Assembly: GCA_025642065.1 (NCBI GenBank)
Contig: JAODUP010000464.1
Location: forward strand, 248,001-312,000
Reading direction: 5' to 3'
Source of the DNA: Paralvinella palmiformis
Taxonomy: Eukaryota > Annelida > Polychaeta > Terebellida > Alvinellidae
DNA: 64,000 nucleotides
How positions within the stretch are numbered: the stretch's first letter is position 1; each line of letters begins with the position of its first letter. The notes under the pieces are model-generated. The model made no database searches. It was not told the DNA's origin and worked only from the letters and a program-made list of their open reading frames with translations. Positions 36,011 to 48,003 of the stretch are shown here, in pieces. The position numbers and the translations under genes are program-made.

Positions 36011-36860
36011 CCCCGTGGTGAAGCAGTAAATTACAGACCGTACCCGTCTCCCCTCGTTTCAGGTAACGAAGCCACTTAAAATAACTGACATTTCGGCCAT
36101 TCGGCCATTAAAATAATACGGGCTTCATCCCTTACTTACAGGAGGGCTGTGTATTCCATCTCATACATCTACTACTGTTACAATTACCACCACTAATAAT
36201 AATAATAATAATAATAATAGTAATATTAAAACAATATTATATAAAGTTTATTTGTTGAGTAAATATAAAATACCCGAAATCTCTTCGTGACATATTGTAT
36301 AATGTTGAAGATGATTAATAGAAAATATATGAAAATAGACGTTAAGTATGTAGGGCTGTCATCCACACGAACGCGCTCGCGCGTACAGACACACAGAGAG
36401 GGGGGCACTCACGAACACACACACACACACACAGAGAAATTGACACGTACACCCACACACACTAATAAAGAATTAATATATTTAGTTGTTTGGTGCTATA
36501 TAATATAATGTGTTTTATGGTCAAAATTAAGTGTACTTATCACATACGAGTGGCATATAATAGTTTATGAGACCTTGACCCAAACACTTCACATACGTAC
36601 AGAGAGCCCATCAACGAAACTTTTGATGTGTAATGTCTACACACAGCCTGACACAGGTGGTGTTAGAGAAATGGAGAGTGTGTGTTGCCTATCAGCTTGT
36701 AAAAGGTTGTTAATAGCATCTCGACGTTGACTTTTAACAGTCATAAAGTACGCATCTATAACAATCTATCTTGTCATATTTAATGACTTACAGGTGTTGT
36801 TGTTGTTGTTGTTATTGCCATATTTGGACATTTAACGACATGCGGAATACCCACACTTAA
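36011..36860. other. Intergenic with microsatellites
   Basis: (ATA)n at 36192-36220, (CA)n at 36416-36432 and (GTT)n at 36794-36812. Nothing else was recognised. Confidence 0.5.
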
Positions 36861-36863
36861 TAT

Positions 36864-37035
36864 ATTTTAGGTGTTCGTCAATTCTGCAGGGCACATTTCG
36901 AGGCAATGGACAACGAAGAAGGCGATCAGCCGCATATCCGGATAGAACCAGGAGTCCCCGATTTCTGTGATCGAACACATTCAACAGTCTATAATATGTT
37001 TATGCGCGTTTCCGGGAGCAACGGGTGTCGCTGAG
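36864..37035 (+). CDS. Candidate small exon or ORF, unrecognised
   Basis: A frame open for more than 50 codons up to TGA 37033-37035. It reads RQFCRAHFEAMDNEEGDQ, then PHIRIEPGVPDFC and STVYNMFMRV. A pyrimidine-poor AG (tatattttag) precedes it at 36870. The amino-acid composition looks protein-like, but it has only 43 codons from its first ATG (about 36904) and no similarity is recognised. It may be a terminal exon of a gene whose other parts I cannot see, or chance. Confidence 0.2.
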
Positions 37036-38800
37036 CCGCTGAGTATGGGGCCGTAATATGCTGAGTGCTGTCTACAAACACGAACACATATAAAATAAAC
37101 AGAGCACTTCCTAAAGGCGATCAATATAACAGATAATGGAAGCCACATAATGGAGAAACACAATACGGTCAGATATAATGGCAGTGGAAAATGTCTAAGT
37201 GTAATCCAGGTAGAATATATATTGCTCGGTTATAACTGAGGGATATGTTCCCAATACACATTGATGCGATATATCATTCATCTATAATGATGGCGAACTG
37301 AAATAATTGGCAATACACACGAGTGATCAATAACCAGATGAAACTTCAAAAAGACGTACCAAATACGGCACAGGTCTGCTTACCTTAACGAGTCGCTCGA
37401 GTAAACCTCAATAGACAACTTGTTTTCTATTCTGCGTGCATTGTTCTATCCTTCGTAAACGGTACCAACCAGCGCAATATAATCCAGTATAATCCGGACG
37501 TAATCTCTTAGTGTACTGCTGCCGTCTTAGTGCCGCACGTTATCGGGCCCCATTCCATCGTCGAGTTCATCCTGTAAAATGTCCACCCGTAAAATGTCCA
37601 CCTGTTTGGGGGGAGAGTAAAACATATTGTAATCAACAAGACTCGGCGCCAGAATGGCACACCTATCAATCACTTATCAATCGGCTATCGATCAGCTATC
37701 GATTGATTCTAGATTAATTATTTTCGTCCGTCCAGACGGCTATTCGGCACTCCGGCTGATCGACCCTAAACACGTGAACGATGGTGGGTGGGTCTTAGAT
37801 TGTTCTCGTCACTTACGTATAGGTGTTCAGAGAGCCATTTGCGGACGCACCGCCGTTTAACAGCCAGAACGCCGAGGCCATAGCTCCTATATAGCAACCG
37901 GGTAGTGCTTCACTGGGCGTCTGACAACAGGTTGAGGATTAATCCCTAAGACTATAATGTGCTCTAGCGATCGCTGGTCGATCGCGTTTTGTAAACCGTA
38001 TACTAAATGCCGACAACACATATATCGTTTGTTGAACTGTCACGGGTCATTTATAATAATTAGTAGATTGTATGGCGCCGGCATACTCTCTCTCTCTCTC
38101 TGTGTGTGTGTGTGTCCGTGCGTGCGTGTGTGTATCTCGCTACGTTAATTTTTGTTCATTTTCTTCTCTCTCTCTCTCTCTCTCTCTCTCATTGATAAAC
38201 ATGTAGATGCACACAAAAACTTTTTTAAATTTCAGGCTGTGCCGAATAAGCGACAGCCTGGGAACTAATTAAACAAACATACATTAATACAACACACACA
38301 CACACACACATACACACACTCTATCCTAGACCTGACTCGTTGTACTACTAGTGGTGAGCTTGCATACCTAAACCGCCAACACAAAATGTGAATGAGATAA
38401 CGACCATGATTATGATTTAGTGTGAGGCACTAAATAGATAGAATGTTTAGAATTTTGGTTCCACGTGCGAGTCGGGCATTTATGACTGAGCGATGTTCTA
38501 GAAACGAAGGTAGATTGAAATTCGACTACGTGTATATCTATAGCTGTAGGGTGTTGATCTAAGGAGTCGCACCTCTGCCATGTATCTCAGGTTTGACAAA
38601 CGTCGAGGGTAAACAAACCACGCTCGTTCACATTTCTATTAAATCTGAAGACGACATGGACACTATTAGCTTGTGTTGAGCTGATCTGAACTGTAAAGCG
38701 CTACACTGTGCTTAAGTAGTGTTGGTTCCTAGAGGTAATGGAAAGACAATTAACAGGCGATCCTGGAATTTCTATTATTTTCAGTTGTTTAAATATTGTG
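37036..38800. other. Intergenic, microsatellites only
   Basis: (CT)n then (GT)n at 38087-38115, (CT)n at 38166-38190 and (CA)n at 38293-38310. The text 'caggctgtgccgaataagcg' at 38235 matches, in reverse, the hairpin module at the 5' side of the SINE at 40076. No gene seen. Confidence 0.5.
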
Positions 38801-38906
38801 TCGTCATGTCATGTCATGTCACGTCACGTCACGTCATGTCATGTTGGTTCATGTCACGTCACGTCATGTCCTGTCGTGTCGGTTCACGTCATGTCATGTC
38901 ATGTCA
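38801..38906. repeat. Pentanucleotide tandem array (ATGTC/ACGTC)
   Basis: About 20 units of TCATG/TCACG, interrupted by two 'ggttc' units. The C/T variants alternate in blocks. CpG-bearing ACGTC units are interspersed with ATGTC, as expected from CpG decay or array homogenisation. Confidence 0.9.
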
Positions 38907-38984
38907 ACATAGGAAGCCATCAACGTGTATGTCTTGCGGATGATATTGATCGGTTGATGCGTGAACAACGTAAACAAACCAACA

Positions 38985-39555
38985 TCGTTGACTACCTTAC
39001 TCTAACATCTACTACAGATGACATGAAGACGGATGATGTGAAAAGTGAGCTCATCATCAACAAACCCGATGGAATCATAACAGAACTTAAAACAACTGGT
39101 TAAGAACCTGAAACGCTAGGACAATTTAAATATCTAAGAACAATCATAACCGCAATCCAAATCTAAACATCCACACGCAACAGTAACATTGACAAAGATC
39201 AAAATCTATCTGCAGCTACAACCACATCTTAACCACCTTCAAAATCAGACGATGGCTCAGTTTGCCTTTCGACTTGTGAGACATCGAGTATAATTTCAGA
39301 AATAGAACTAATAATGCAGGCCGTGCAGATGAGATTTGCATATAATGAGGTGCTGTGCTTTACGTACAAAGACACTATCACAACTAGGAAACTGAACAGC
39401 CAAATAGAGCAAGCAACTGAAACTGTCCAACAGCTTCCGACTAGAAAACGTAATTTGAAATGGTAACATTACACGATCAACCGGCTTTGAAAAGGCCAAT
39501 CGGCAACGTAGGATGAGAAGTGGGAAAGACAGACGGATTATAAGAAGTAGGAAGC
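38985..39555 (+). pseudogene. Degraded RTE-like LINE, C-terminal part
   Basis: Frames read IITELKTTG, then LGQFKYLRTIITA, RFAYNEVLCFTYKDTITTRK and KRNLKWYGNITRSTGFEKAN. This is the order of the C-terminal region of endonuclease/reverse-transcriptase LINEs whose family motif is KLKWYGHV-R. Several stops and frameshifts are present. Confidence 0.65.
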
Positions 39556-39556
39556 A

Positions 39557-40612
39557 GACATGGGGTCAATTCAATTCCGGAATTGGAATTGATTATTTAA
39601 AAAAAATGAATTGGAATTGAGAAATTTTGAATTGGAATTGAGAAATTTTGAATTGGAATTGAAAAATTAGAATTTGAAGTTTCCTACAAAAAAATTAAAT
39701 CCACAAATTAATGTACCATTTTTACAATGTTAACACTTACATGTGGTGTTACCAATATACTGGAACCATAATGATCCAGAGCTTTGGTTAAGTACCCAAC
39801 AGGGTTGTGAAAGTAAATACAGGGTCTGACCCCTGCTGGGCGGAGCTAAACAAATACATTAGTTTCAAGGCTCCTACTGGGCAGTGGAATATAAACACAC
39901 CTTTGGTGATTAGAAAATATACTCTTACATGCACCCAAGACTATGATCCACCACGTGATATAATACCTCTTTAGCTAAAAGCGCCTTGTGGTTAGGCTTG
40001 CGCTAATTTTACCATGTTAACACATACATGTGCTGTTACCAATATACTGGAACCAAATTGATCCAGAACTTTGGTTTGGTTGGTTTTGTTGTTCGGGGAG
40101 AATCCCCAGGCTGTCGCTTAATCAGCACAGCCTCTATATAGAGTTGGAGTGGTTGAGAAATCTCCTCCCCCACCACTCACAGGGGAGCAGTACGGAAAGA
40201 TGGAGCCGAAATAGCCTGAGGGTGGTCTCTGCCAGAGTGTTTTACGTCCTCGGGGGGTTTTAACGTCCCCCTTTATTTTAAATAATTCAGTGGAGACGGC
40301 AGCGCCATTTAACGTGGTCAGGCACCCACGATGTAGTGAGCCTAGAAATTAATCCCTGGAAAAGTTTCGACCTCTTACGGGGTTCGAACCTGCGACCGTT
40401 GGCACAAGTGCCGGGTGCTTAACCGCTAGGCCACCGGAGCTCACTCCCTAATCCAAGTAGGTACTCGGTGTATCTTGGTGAAAAGTATTAGGCCCAAAAA
40501 TTGGAATTGGAATTGAAAATTTTGGAATTGGAATTGAATTGGAATTGATAAATTTGAGGTGGAATTGGAATTGACCAAATGGAATTGAGTGGAATTGGAA
40601 TTGACCAAATGG
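39557..40612 (+). mobile_element. MITE family B, long variant interrupted by a SINE
   Basis: Starts with the family terminus GACATGGGGTCAAT (39557-39570). The right end has decayed into 'ggaattggaattgacc' repeats. Within it, a 65-base unit ('gttaacac', 'tgttaccaatatactggaac', 'gatccagaactttgg') occurs at 39716-39785 and 40012-40075. The SINE at 40076-40444 sits beside the second unit. Confidence 0.65.
40076..40444 (-). mobile_element. tRNA-derived SINE, family S2
   Basis: Minus strand: A-box-like TGGCCTAGCGG, perfect B box GGTTCGAACCC (complement at about 40381-40391) and a body with 'ttaaatggcgctgccgtctc'. Its 3' module contains a hairpin, AGGCTGT and ACAGCCT, flanking a short loop (about 40110-40133). 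A second copy lies at 44787-44989. The hairpin module alone appears at 2995-3021 and 38235-38262. Confidence 0.75.
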
Positions 40613-41163
40613 AAGATAGGACTCGGGAACGTAATGGTTAAGCCTCTGACATCTCTCAGTGGATGAGATTGGGGGTGGGGGTGGGATTTAAATAGTAAAA
40701 GACGGCAGGAGATATAGAGAGATCGACGGTGATATCCTCAACGACACGTAGAGACTTATTGCTAGTATCGTCCTTGTTGTCATTTAGAGGATGAAGCCAT
40801 TATCCAACGAATGAACGTGGCCAATGCCATAGTATGTTATCTTCTTTAAGATCGTAATATGACGTCCCACCATATCCCATACCACTATATCCCACCTATA
40901 GTATATCCTCAAGAATGTAACTCGGATCATCTTCGAACAGAAAAAAAACAAAAACAAACGTAATAATGTGGGTGAAGTGAGTAAGAGCAACTGAATAGAA
41001 ACAGCGCCGTATTATTCATAACGTTGACGGGCTGAAGCCTTGGAACCCCGCATGGACCAGAAACCCGTCAATTTTGTGTTGTTGAGGTACCCCAGGGCTC
41101 AAGTGGTTAAAAGCACTTTAGATTCTGCACCGTGGCGAAACGTGTACATATGAATATGAAAAG

Positions 41164-41201
<38 letters not shown>

Positions 41202-41228
41202 TTTATAAATTGTGAGTAGAATTCTTCA

Positions 41229-41639
41229 CGAAATATACCTGATATCATAGATATAGGGAAATAATCCAAATTACTGGAGGGCCGCCATTACGACTGCGCC
41301 GGAAGTCAGATTCGAAGGCGATAAGGAGAAAAACTGAAATGATCTGACGTCACATGAGCTCTCTCTGGACTGACGCGGATTATAGTTACTCTTGAGCGTT
41401 AATATCTCAGCCATTTTGAATCACCTACCTCGTCTAAAGTTCCTCAACTCAAAATGATATGACTGTATGCCATTCATGGCATAATTTTAACAAGATAATT
41501 GAGTCGATTAATCAGCACTCTGAACTGGATTATTTAATGTGTGGGTGATCCTTTACACATTTTGACATAATTTTTGATATTTGTGAGCATAGCTGTATTA
41601 GTCCTGAAAATTTCAAATGAAGGTGGACTATCCCTTTAA
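41229..41639 (+). mobile_element. MITE family A, 5'-truncated and internally deleted
   Basis: Begins inside the family at 'cacgaaatatacctgatatc' and ends with CTATCCCTTTAA. The block with CRE and YY1 motifs found in the other copies is missing, though a different 'ctgacgtcacatg' remains at about 41344. A TA microsatellite lies directly upstream. Confidence 0.8.
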
Positions 41640-43593
41640 GCCACATTCAAATGAACATTTATTTGTACATCTTTTAACTATTGCTATTTAAATATCTTTA
41701 TTGTTCTCATCATTTCAATTGTTGCTTTTCATCCACGTATATTTATTAATATTGTTGATGTATATTCGTTTGTATGGCAAGTTTAATAACAGTTTACATA
41801 TTCTGTGATGTTGCTTTTATTGTGTTTATCTACTGCATTTTACTGTATTGCATATTTTCCTAATTGTTTAGGCTGAAAATAAGTAGATGAGACTCATAAA
41901 TTACCAATGGCGTTCAGATGGTTCAGTAACTAGCAGGAATGCGCTGTAAATCTCCAGTTTATGGGTTAGAATCCGGCTCATGGCTGTATTTCCGGGATAC
42001 ATCTCAATGCAGCCACCTCTCGATTATATATCCAAGATGTGACATTTATCAAGGCTAAATAACTCAACTCTCTTATTAGTATTCAATAAGTCTGTTATGA
42101 ACGTGCTAAGTTAATTTGATGGGTTTTTTTATTTTGTTTTAATAACCGAAACATATAAAATTATGTATTAACATATATAAAATGTTAATTCCATTTCACA
42201 GATCAGTTTACAATAAATTGATGGGGGGGGGGGGAGGTGAATCGCATTTTGAGGTCAAAACATCATCATCAGACGTTTCCATCGATGTTGATAAATATTC
42301 GTGTGGTTATTGTCTACTGATTATAACAAAGAGGCTCCAGGTAAAAGTTATATCGGTGAGAAGAACATTCAATTGTGTAATTTATTCAATTATTTGCATA
42401 CAAATCAGACCAGGCATCATTGCTCAAACATTAATGAATGGTAATGTTTGATTGCATTGTAACGTCTCTAATGTAAAATCACCTTAAAGAATAACATCTC
42501 AATCAATGAGATATTTAATAACAGGTGAACGAATACGTGTAAAATATCTTTGGTACATTGTGTTGAAGAGGCGTTGAGCAGAAATGGCTCTCAACTATAC
42601 AAGAGTCTTGTATCGGCGTGAACTCTTTACCGGATATCTCTGCCAACTTGTTACCGAACCAACTTACTAGGGTTGAGATCAGATTGACATGCGCCTTTTC
42701 TGAGCGTGTGGTATGATTTTAATCCTGACACGATGGGATCGCACGAGGGTCAATCTCTGGAATATGAGAGGATTTCCAAATTGTCGCGCACAGGGAAGTA
42801 CATCCGAATAAATCACTGATGTAGTACAAGCTATTCAAATTCTTGTCTTGGAGGACAAATTATGTGTGGTCGAAACCCGACCTAAACCACAACATTACCT
42901 CCTCGGGAGTGTTGTCATTCTTTGGCACACAGTTCTCTGGTGATGAGGTCCTGCGATTTTGGAAAATGGACATTCGTCTATAACCCAGACTCACAAATGA
43001 CCGCCCACTTTTCTCAGACAAAGTCTAGGCTAATCAGAAAAACAGCACACATCGATATTGTATCATTGACCAACACCCAACCTCTGCGAGCTGCTGCCAA
43101 AAAAAGACAATGCGCAGCAGCACAAGCTGATTTCGGATTGTCTGCATCGATATTCTTCTTGTCTCGGTAGCAGGCTGCAGACTGAACAAAAATTATCTGG
43201 ATTAAAACAAATAGATTCTTCATGCTGTCATCTCAATACCTCTACCCTGACGTTGTGATCCACCACTTTTCGCCCAATTCTTTACAGATCTAGTATTGTG
43301 ATATCAGAATCCTTATCAGTACATATGCCGAAGTGTGCACCGACAGCATGATAATTCGATACCTCCTTCTCACGTGGTGTCAACATTTCAAAACTTCGGC
43401 ACGTCTTTATTGCAGTAGGTCAATATATATATAAAAATATATAAAATAATAACCTCAACGTGAAGTGTAGCATGGAACTAGCAACACATGGTCATGTGAC
43501 ACTGAAACTCTTCAACCTAATGAGTTTCTGTGATTTTGGAAAATGGACATTCGTCTGTAATTAGTTAATACGAAATAATGTATGTTCCGATTG

Positions 43594-43640
<47 letters not shown>

Positions 43641-44786
43641 AAAATATTTTGAATGGCACGTAATTCACAAGTATATTATTTTTACATTGCAAAATATTAT
43701 ACTTCTAGCAATGGGATACTTACTTTTGTGGAAGGTGCATCTCTAAAGTAAACATAGCAAGGTGGTCACAACCCTAGGAATGATCCAAGGAACCATATCA
43801 AAGGAAATCAAACGGTATCGGGACACTAATTTCCCTACACCAGACCTTACTATCAACATCCTATATACGTACCACTCTTCAGGAAGGGTCAAATCAGAAT
43901 GATCCGAAAGTCGGATGAATAGGTTTACACATATTCGAATATCCAGAAATATAGGCTGCTATGCAGGTTTGGGTATTTACAATGAAAACTATGTTTACAT
44001 TATTTTATTTTTACTAACTGTACAAATTTAAATACGTGAAAATAAATTGCATCACCAGTCACAGTGTACTCAATTAAGTGATCACATTCGCATAATTATA
44101 TCTGCACTCGCAATCATCTCACAAATATACACATATAGAAAGGAACAAAATGACTAACATTCTTTTTTGGTATTATATTACTTTAATCATTGGCACATAA
44201 ATCAAATGTGTATCATGATATAACAGATGCAAAATATTCCACGTCCATCAACACAATTAGTAATCTAATTCAGCAGTTCCTCTGAACATCCTGTAGCAGA
44301 ACACAAGCTTAAAGGCTGCATTATTGCCTCGACGAAATGCGAACTTTGAGGCGAATATTTCCAATTTTTTAATTATTCTCTCAATGGATGCAGATGAAGC
44401 GGAGCATAATTAGTAGTTTGACAGCTAATGCAGGAAAGTCAACTGGCAATCCATAACATTTTAGGCTGATTAATTACGGTCGTAAAGTCAAAATTAATTG
44501 CTAAATTAAGTTTGTTTGAGTTTTCTGTGCCAATAGACAATATTCACAACTAATGCGACATCTGGCTATGACATCTACACCCGTGCGATCCCAACAACCG
44601 GCCGGTCACAAATCCCCAAGCGGCACGGAACGGGTGACCACCGACTTCTTTCGCCCATCAATCAATAGAAGCACTATGGTTTCGCACCCATTGACCCCAC
44701 AATTCGTCGGCCACAAACCTTAAAGTGGCACGAACGGGCAATTACTAATTCTCCCTACATAAAATAATTCGACAACCGGCCATGAC
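41640..44786. other. Intergenic, AT-rich
   Basis: SINE-like text with B-box-like 'gggttagaatccgg' at about 41963, G10 at 42224-42233 and a 36-base direct repeat ('gattttggaaaatggacatt', at 42955 and 43534). A TA run lies at 43597-43636. The frame at 43761-43904 resembles a transposase helix-turn-helix only weakly. No gene supported. Confidence 0.45.
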
Positions 44787-44989
44787 TTTACATCGGAGGT
44801 TTTTAAACGTCCCTCTTTATTTTAAATAATTCAGTTGAGACGGCAGCGCCATTTAACGTGGTCATCCACCCACGATGTTGTGGGCCGAGAAATTAATCTC
44901 TGGAAAAGTTTCGACCTCTTGCGGGGTTCGAATCTGTGACCGTTGACACCAAGTGCGGGGTGCTTCCCGCTAGGCCACCGGAGCTCACT
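44787..44989 (-). mobile_element. tRNA-derived SINE, family S2
   Basis: Second copy of the S2 head and body. The B box is GGTTCGAATCT in complement (ATTCGAACC region, about 44924). The 3' hairpin module of the 40076 copy is absent. Confidence 0.75.
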
Positions 44990-45189
44990 AACGTTGTCGT
45001 AATGTTGTCATAACGTTATATTGCTTACGGGACTCCTGGTGAATATGATGATCTTTATATACAAATAATTATAGTTAAGAACTCTTCATCTTCGGGGATT
45101 TTTGGGAGGGAGGAAATTGTCCTAAAGAGGACCATTTCTAAATCACAATAGGATGAGCCAACATTATATACATATAGACATATTTTGGG

Positions 45190-45229
<40 letters not shown>

Positions 45230-46270
45230 GCTGTTTATGTCGTGCATTAGCTGTGTGTATCTTGCTGAGTGAGAAACTTATTTTTTAAATTCTAAGCATG
45301 CAGCTTAATGAAACTGCTCTCGCACTAACAATTAAGGGAAGTAATTAAATTAGTATTAAAACAAACACTAATTAAAGTATTTCTTAGCATAAAACGCCTA
45401 TTTATTTCCTAATTTGTATCCATTATAGACTATAATAAATCCCCATATGCAGCTATTGTTATTTTAAACACATTGGACCTGCAGATTTAATATGAGATAC
45501 CAAACCCCATATAATCGTTAATTAACTCACCATGCATTCACCAGGATCTGTGGCCAGGAACCCCCCCACACACATCTCTTAAATTATGAACCAAATTAGT
45601 CTACGAAAAATGCAACATTCCTTTGATCTGAGCATTTTACCCAGGATTCTGGTTTAATACCTCGGATATAAACCAGCTAGAGCATCCCCATAGCTAGGTA
45701 AATTCCACCGACATGCATCCCGATTGGATTCATAGAGGGCACTACAAACAAACAAACATATATAACATAGTTTATAATAAAAATTCCTACTCATAAACTA
45801 TATACCAATCAAAGAACTATATAGCGGTTCCATTATCGGGGAACATCAGTGAGGAGTGACATCACGTACGGAACTCTAATAAATATTCCTGATACGGACA
45901 CCGAGTATCACGGCCCCGGGGAACATCCACCTTGTCTGTGTTTTTGTACAGACTGACGAAAGTAATCCTTATCAAGTCGAAATTAAGTTGACCCCCCGCA
46001 TGCACAGCCATGACGGTATGAAGATTAAAGGCATGATTGATGATAGAATACATTAAGAATTTAATGTGTCTTCTCCGCAATACCGCATCCAAAATGTTAC
46101 ATCAACAACAACAAAAATCAACACCATGCTATACCACGGAATCAATGTATTTACAAAATTAAAAATTATTATTATAACTAATATCCAATTTCGGACATAT
46201 TAAATAAGTCCATCGAATTGATTATGAATAAAAAGCGCCAAATAAAGATCTGTGAATAAGCCCAAATTAG
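44990..46270. other. Intergenic left of RIF1
   Basis: TA run at 45194-45225 in AT-rich DNA. A minus-strand frame at 45862-46092 lacks an ATG start at its 5' end and has no recognised similarity. Confidence 0.45.
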
Positions 46271-46273
46271 TTA

Positions 46274-46348
46274 ATTGGTCAAGGTCGCAGGAAGTGACGT
46301 AATGAAACTGTCCCTATTTCCCGCGAAATCTGCAGTTTGCTGTGAAAG
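46274..46348 (+). promoter_or_regulatory. Probable RIF1 promoter and noncoding first exon
   Basis: Within 55 bases lie an inverted CCAAT (46274-46278), a CRE-like TGACGTAA (46295-46302) and an E2F-type TTTCCCGCGAAA (46317-46328). A good donor, AAAG|GTGAGC, follows at 46348/46349. It is TATA-less and fits a cell-cycle gene. The first RIF1 coding exon (acceptor at 50167) would be its splice partner across a 3.8 kb intron. This is inferred from motifs and position. Confidence 0.5.
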
Positions 46349-47065
46349 GTGAGCAGTTTAGTTGAGAAATAATCTATTATAATTATATATATCTGTATTG
46401 TTCTGCACATCTATCAATATATATTTAAACGCGCATCTTATGTTAATGTTTTTACACGTCAGTGTGCTACTGTTATGGATTATGTTAGTTGGTTTTGAAT
46501 GGTTTACGATGGGTTTTTGGTAGATTTTCTGTTGTAGTCTACTTGTCGTAGCAGTCAACGTAGGTAACCGTAAATGTAGACGAGATCTAAATTTAGTTTA
46601 GTGTTTCTAAAAAATACAATTAACATCAGATTTAATGCTTTTCGCGGTAAATGTGTGATAGTATAGAAGTATAGTATCAGTTACGTAGATCTACATTCCT
46701 TATTTCTCGATGAAACCGTTTGATGATCATAAGTTATTAAGTCCTGTTCTGGTTACTGGTAGATCTACTGTCAGTCACGCACTGACTGAGACTGAGTTAT
46801 TCACACAGTGAGTCAGTCACAGTCTCAACCACCTAATTCTTAGACTAGTCTAGATCTATAGAGACTAGATCCTCTCTAGTGATAGTCTAAATCGTTAACA
46901 TAATTGATAAATGTATCAGTTTTCACTTTTGTAAAATATAATTTCTTGTTAATAAAGCCTACAACATTCAACATTGTGATTATTGTAACTTGTAAATGTA
47001 ATGTAGATATAGATTGGTGATGAAAGTGTATATTTTTTGGTTCTGTAAACCAGTTCCCACACATC

Positions 47066-47480
47066 CTCGAAAATAACAAATTCATTTTCCAAGTCTTGGA
47101 AATGTCCTGGAATTTTAAAACATCTGGAAATGTTCTGTAAAATATTGCCTGTGAAAAAAAAATACCATGAATAAATATTATGTCTAGAACTAGAAGAAAT
47201 CTTTGATTGTAGAATACAGTGTACTGGTGCATAGTCTGTAGTTGATATCCCATGTTAGTACATGCCATCTATCCAGACTATGAGTTTGCTCAAACCCTGT
47301 ACTAGGTGCGCCACTGAGCTTGATTCTTTTCGAAGATATTGGCACTATAGAAGTTTTGTAATTATTATTATTAGTTAAAATATAAAAGTGGGTGGATCAA
47401 ACAGCTAGAAAAGGTGAGGAGGAGGCTGTATCATAAAATGTCAATAATCTGTCATACATTGATTATATATATGCTTTTTC
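47066..47480 (+). repeat. Dispersed repeat D, copy 1 (with insertion)
   Basis: Matches 60994-61305 in the same orientation ('aataacaaattcattttcc', 'gatatccc-tgttagt', 'caatcatacattgatta'-type text). About 115 bases at 47260-47376 are absent from the other copy and are flanked by TTAGT. The inserted block ends in 'aattattattatta', like the LINE tails here. Confidence 0.75.
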
Positions 47481-47702
47481 GCACACATCTTCATTTATTA
47501 CCTTTAACTGTTGTCTACCATGTCCTGGAAAATAGTAATTTTGTCCCAGAAAATAATATTTCCTTGGCTGTGGGAACAATGTGTATACTCTAGGCTAGCA
47601 CTGTCGATCGTCAATTGTGACATGGGCATAACCGAATTCCAAATGACGAAAGAAAAAATGGACCCTTCACTAAATTGACGAAAAGTAAAAACCACAACAA
47701 CT

Positions 47703-47919
47703 TAAGCCGAGATTCCATGTACACGGTGTGTGAATCTGACAAAATCTGTAAAATTCTGGATTCAGCAGTCCAAAGTTCCAGTGTCCACACAGGCTTTCCC
47801 AAGAAAAATAGGTCAGAAGGTGTGAAGGATGTCCGAAACACATTGATACAGTAACCTCGCTTGTGCTACTGCAATGTTGGATTCGCATGGCACATACACG
47901 TATATGGAATCTCGGCTTT
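47703..47919 (+). mobile_element. MITE family C, copy 1
   Basis: About 25-base inverted ends: AAGCCGAGATTCCATGTACA on the left and the complement of AAGCCGAGATTCCATATACG on the right. No coding capacity. Confidence 0.8.
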
Positions 47920-48003
47920 ACTTCATAAATTCATAACTACAAACATTGCCAGTATTCAACATAACTGTACAAATTGGAAAGGTGGAGAGTTCCATATTAA
48001 AGA

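Noticed and set aside
38738..39103. 121-codon ORF with SCHVMSRHVTSC repeats
   Set aside because: Its first half is the pentanucleotide array and its second half is a decayed LINE.
42922..43170. 82-codon plus ORF
   Set aside because: Part of it repeats at 43526-43562 and no domain is recognised. Likely repeat-derived.
43761..43904. Tc1/mariner-like transposase helix-turn-helix (TISKEIKRY)
   Set aside because: The match is short, with no terminal repeats or DDE motif. It is not distinguishable from chance by eye.
45862..46092. Divergent gene sharing the RIF1 promoter
   Set aside because: The frame lacks an ATG at its start, no splice structure was found and no similarity is recognised.
46876..47268. 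130-codon minus-strand ORF
   Set aside because: It lies antisense to dispersed repeat D, and the other copy is not open in this frame.
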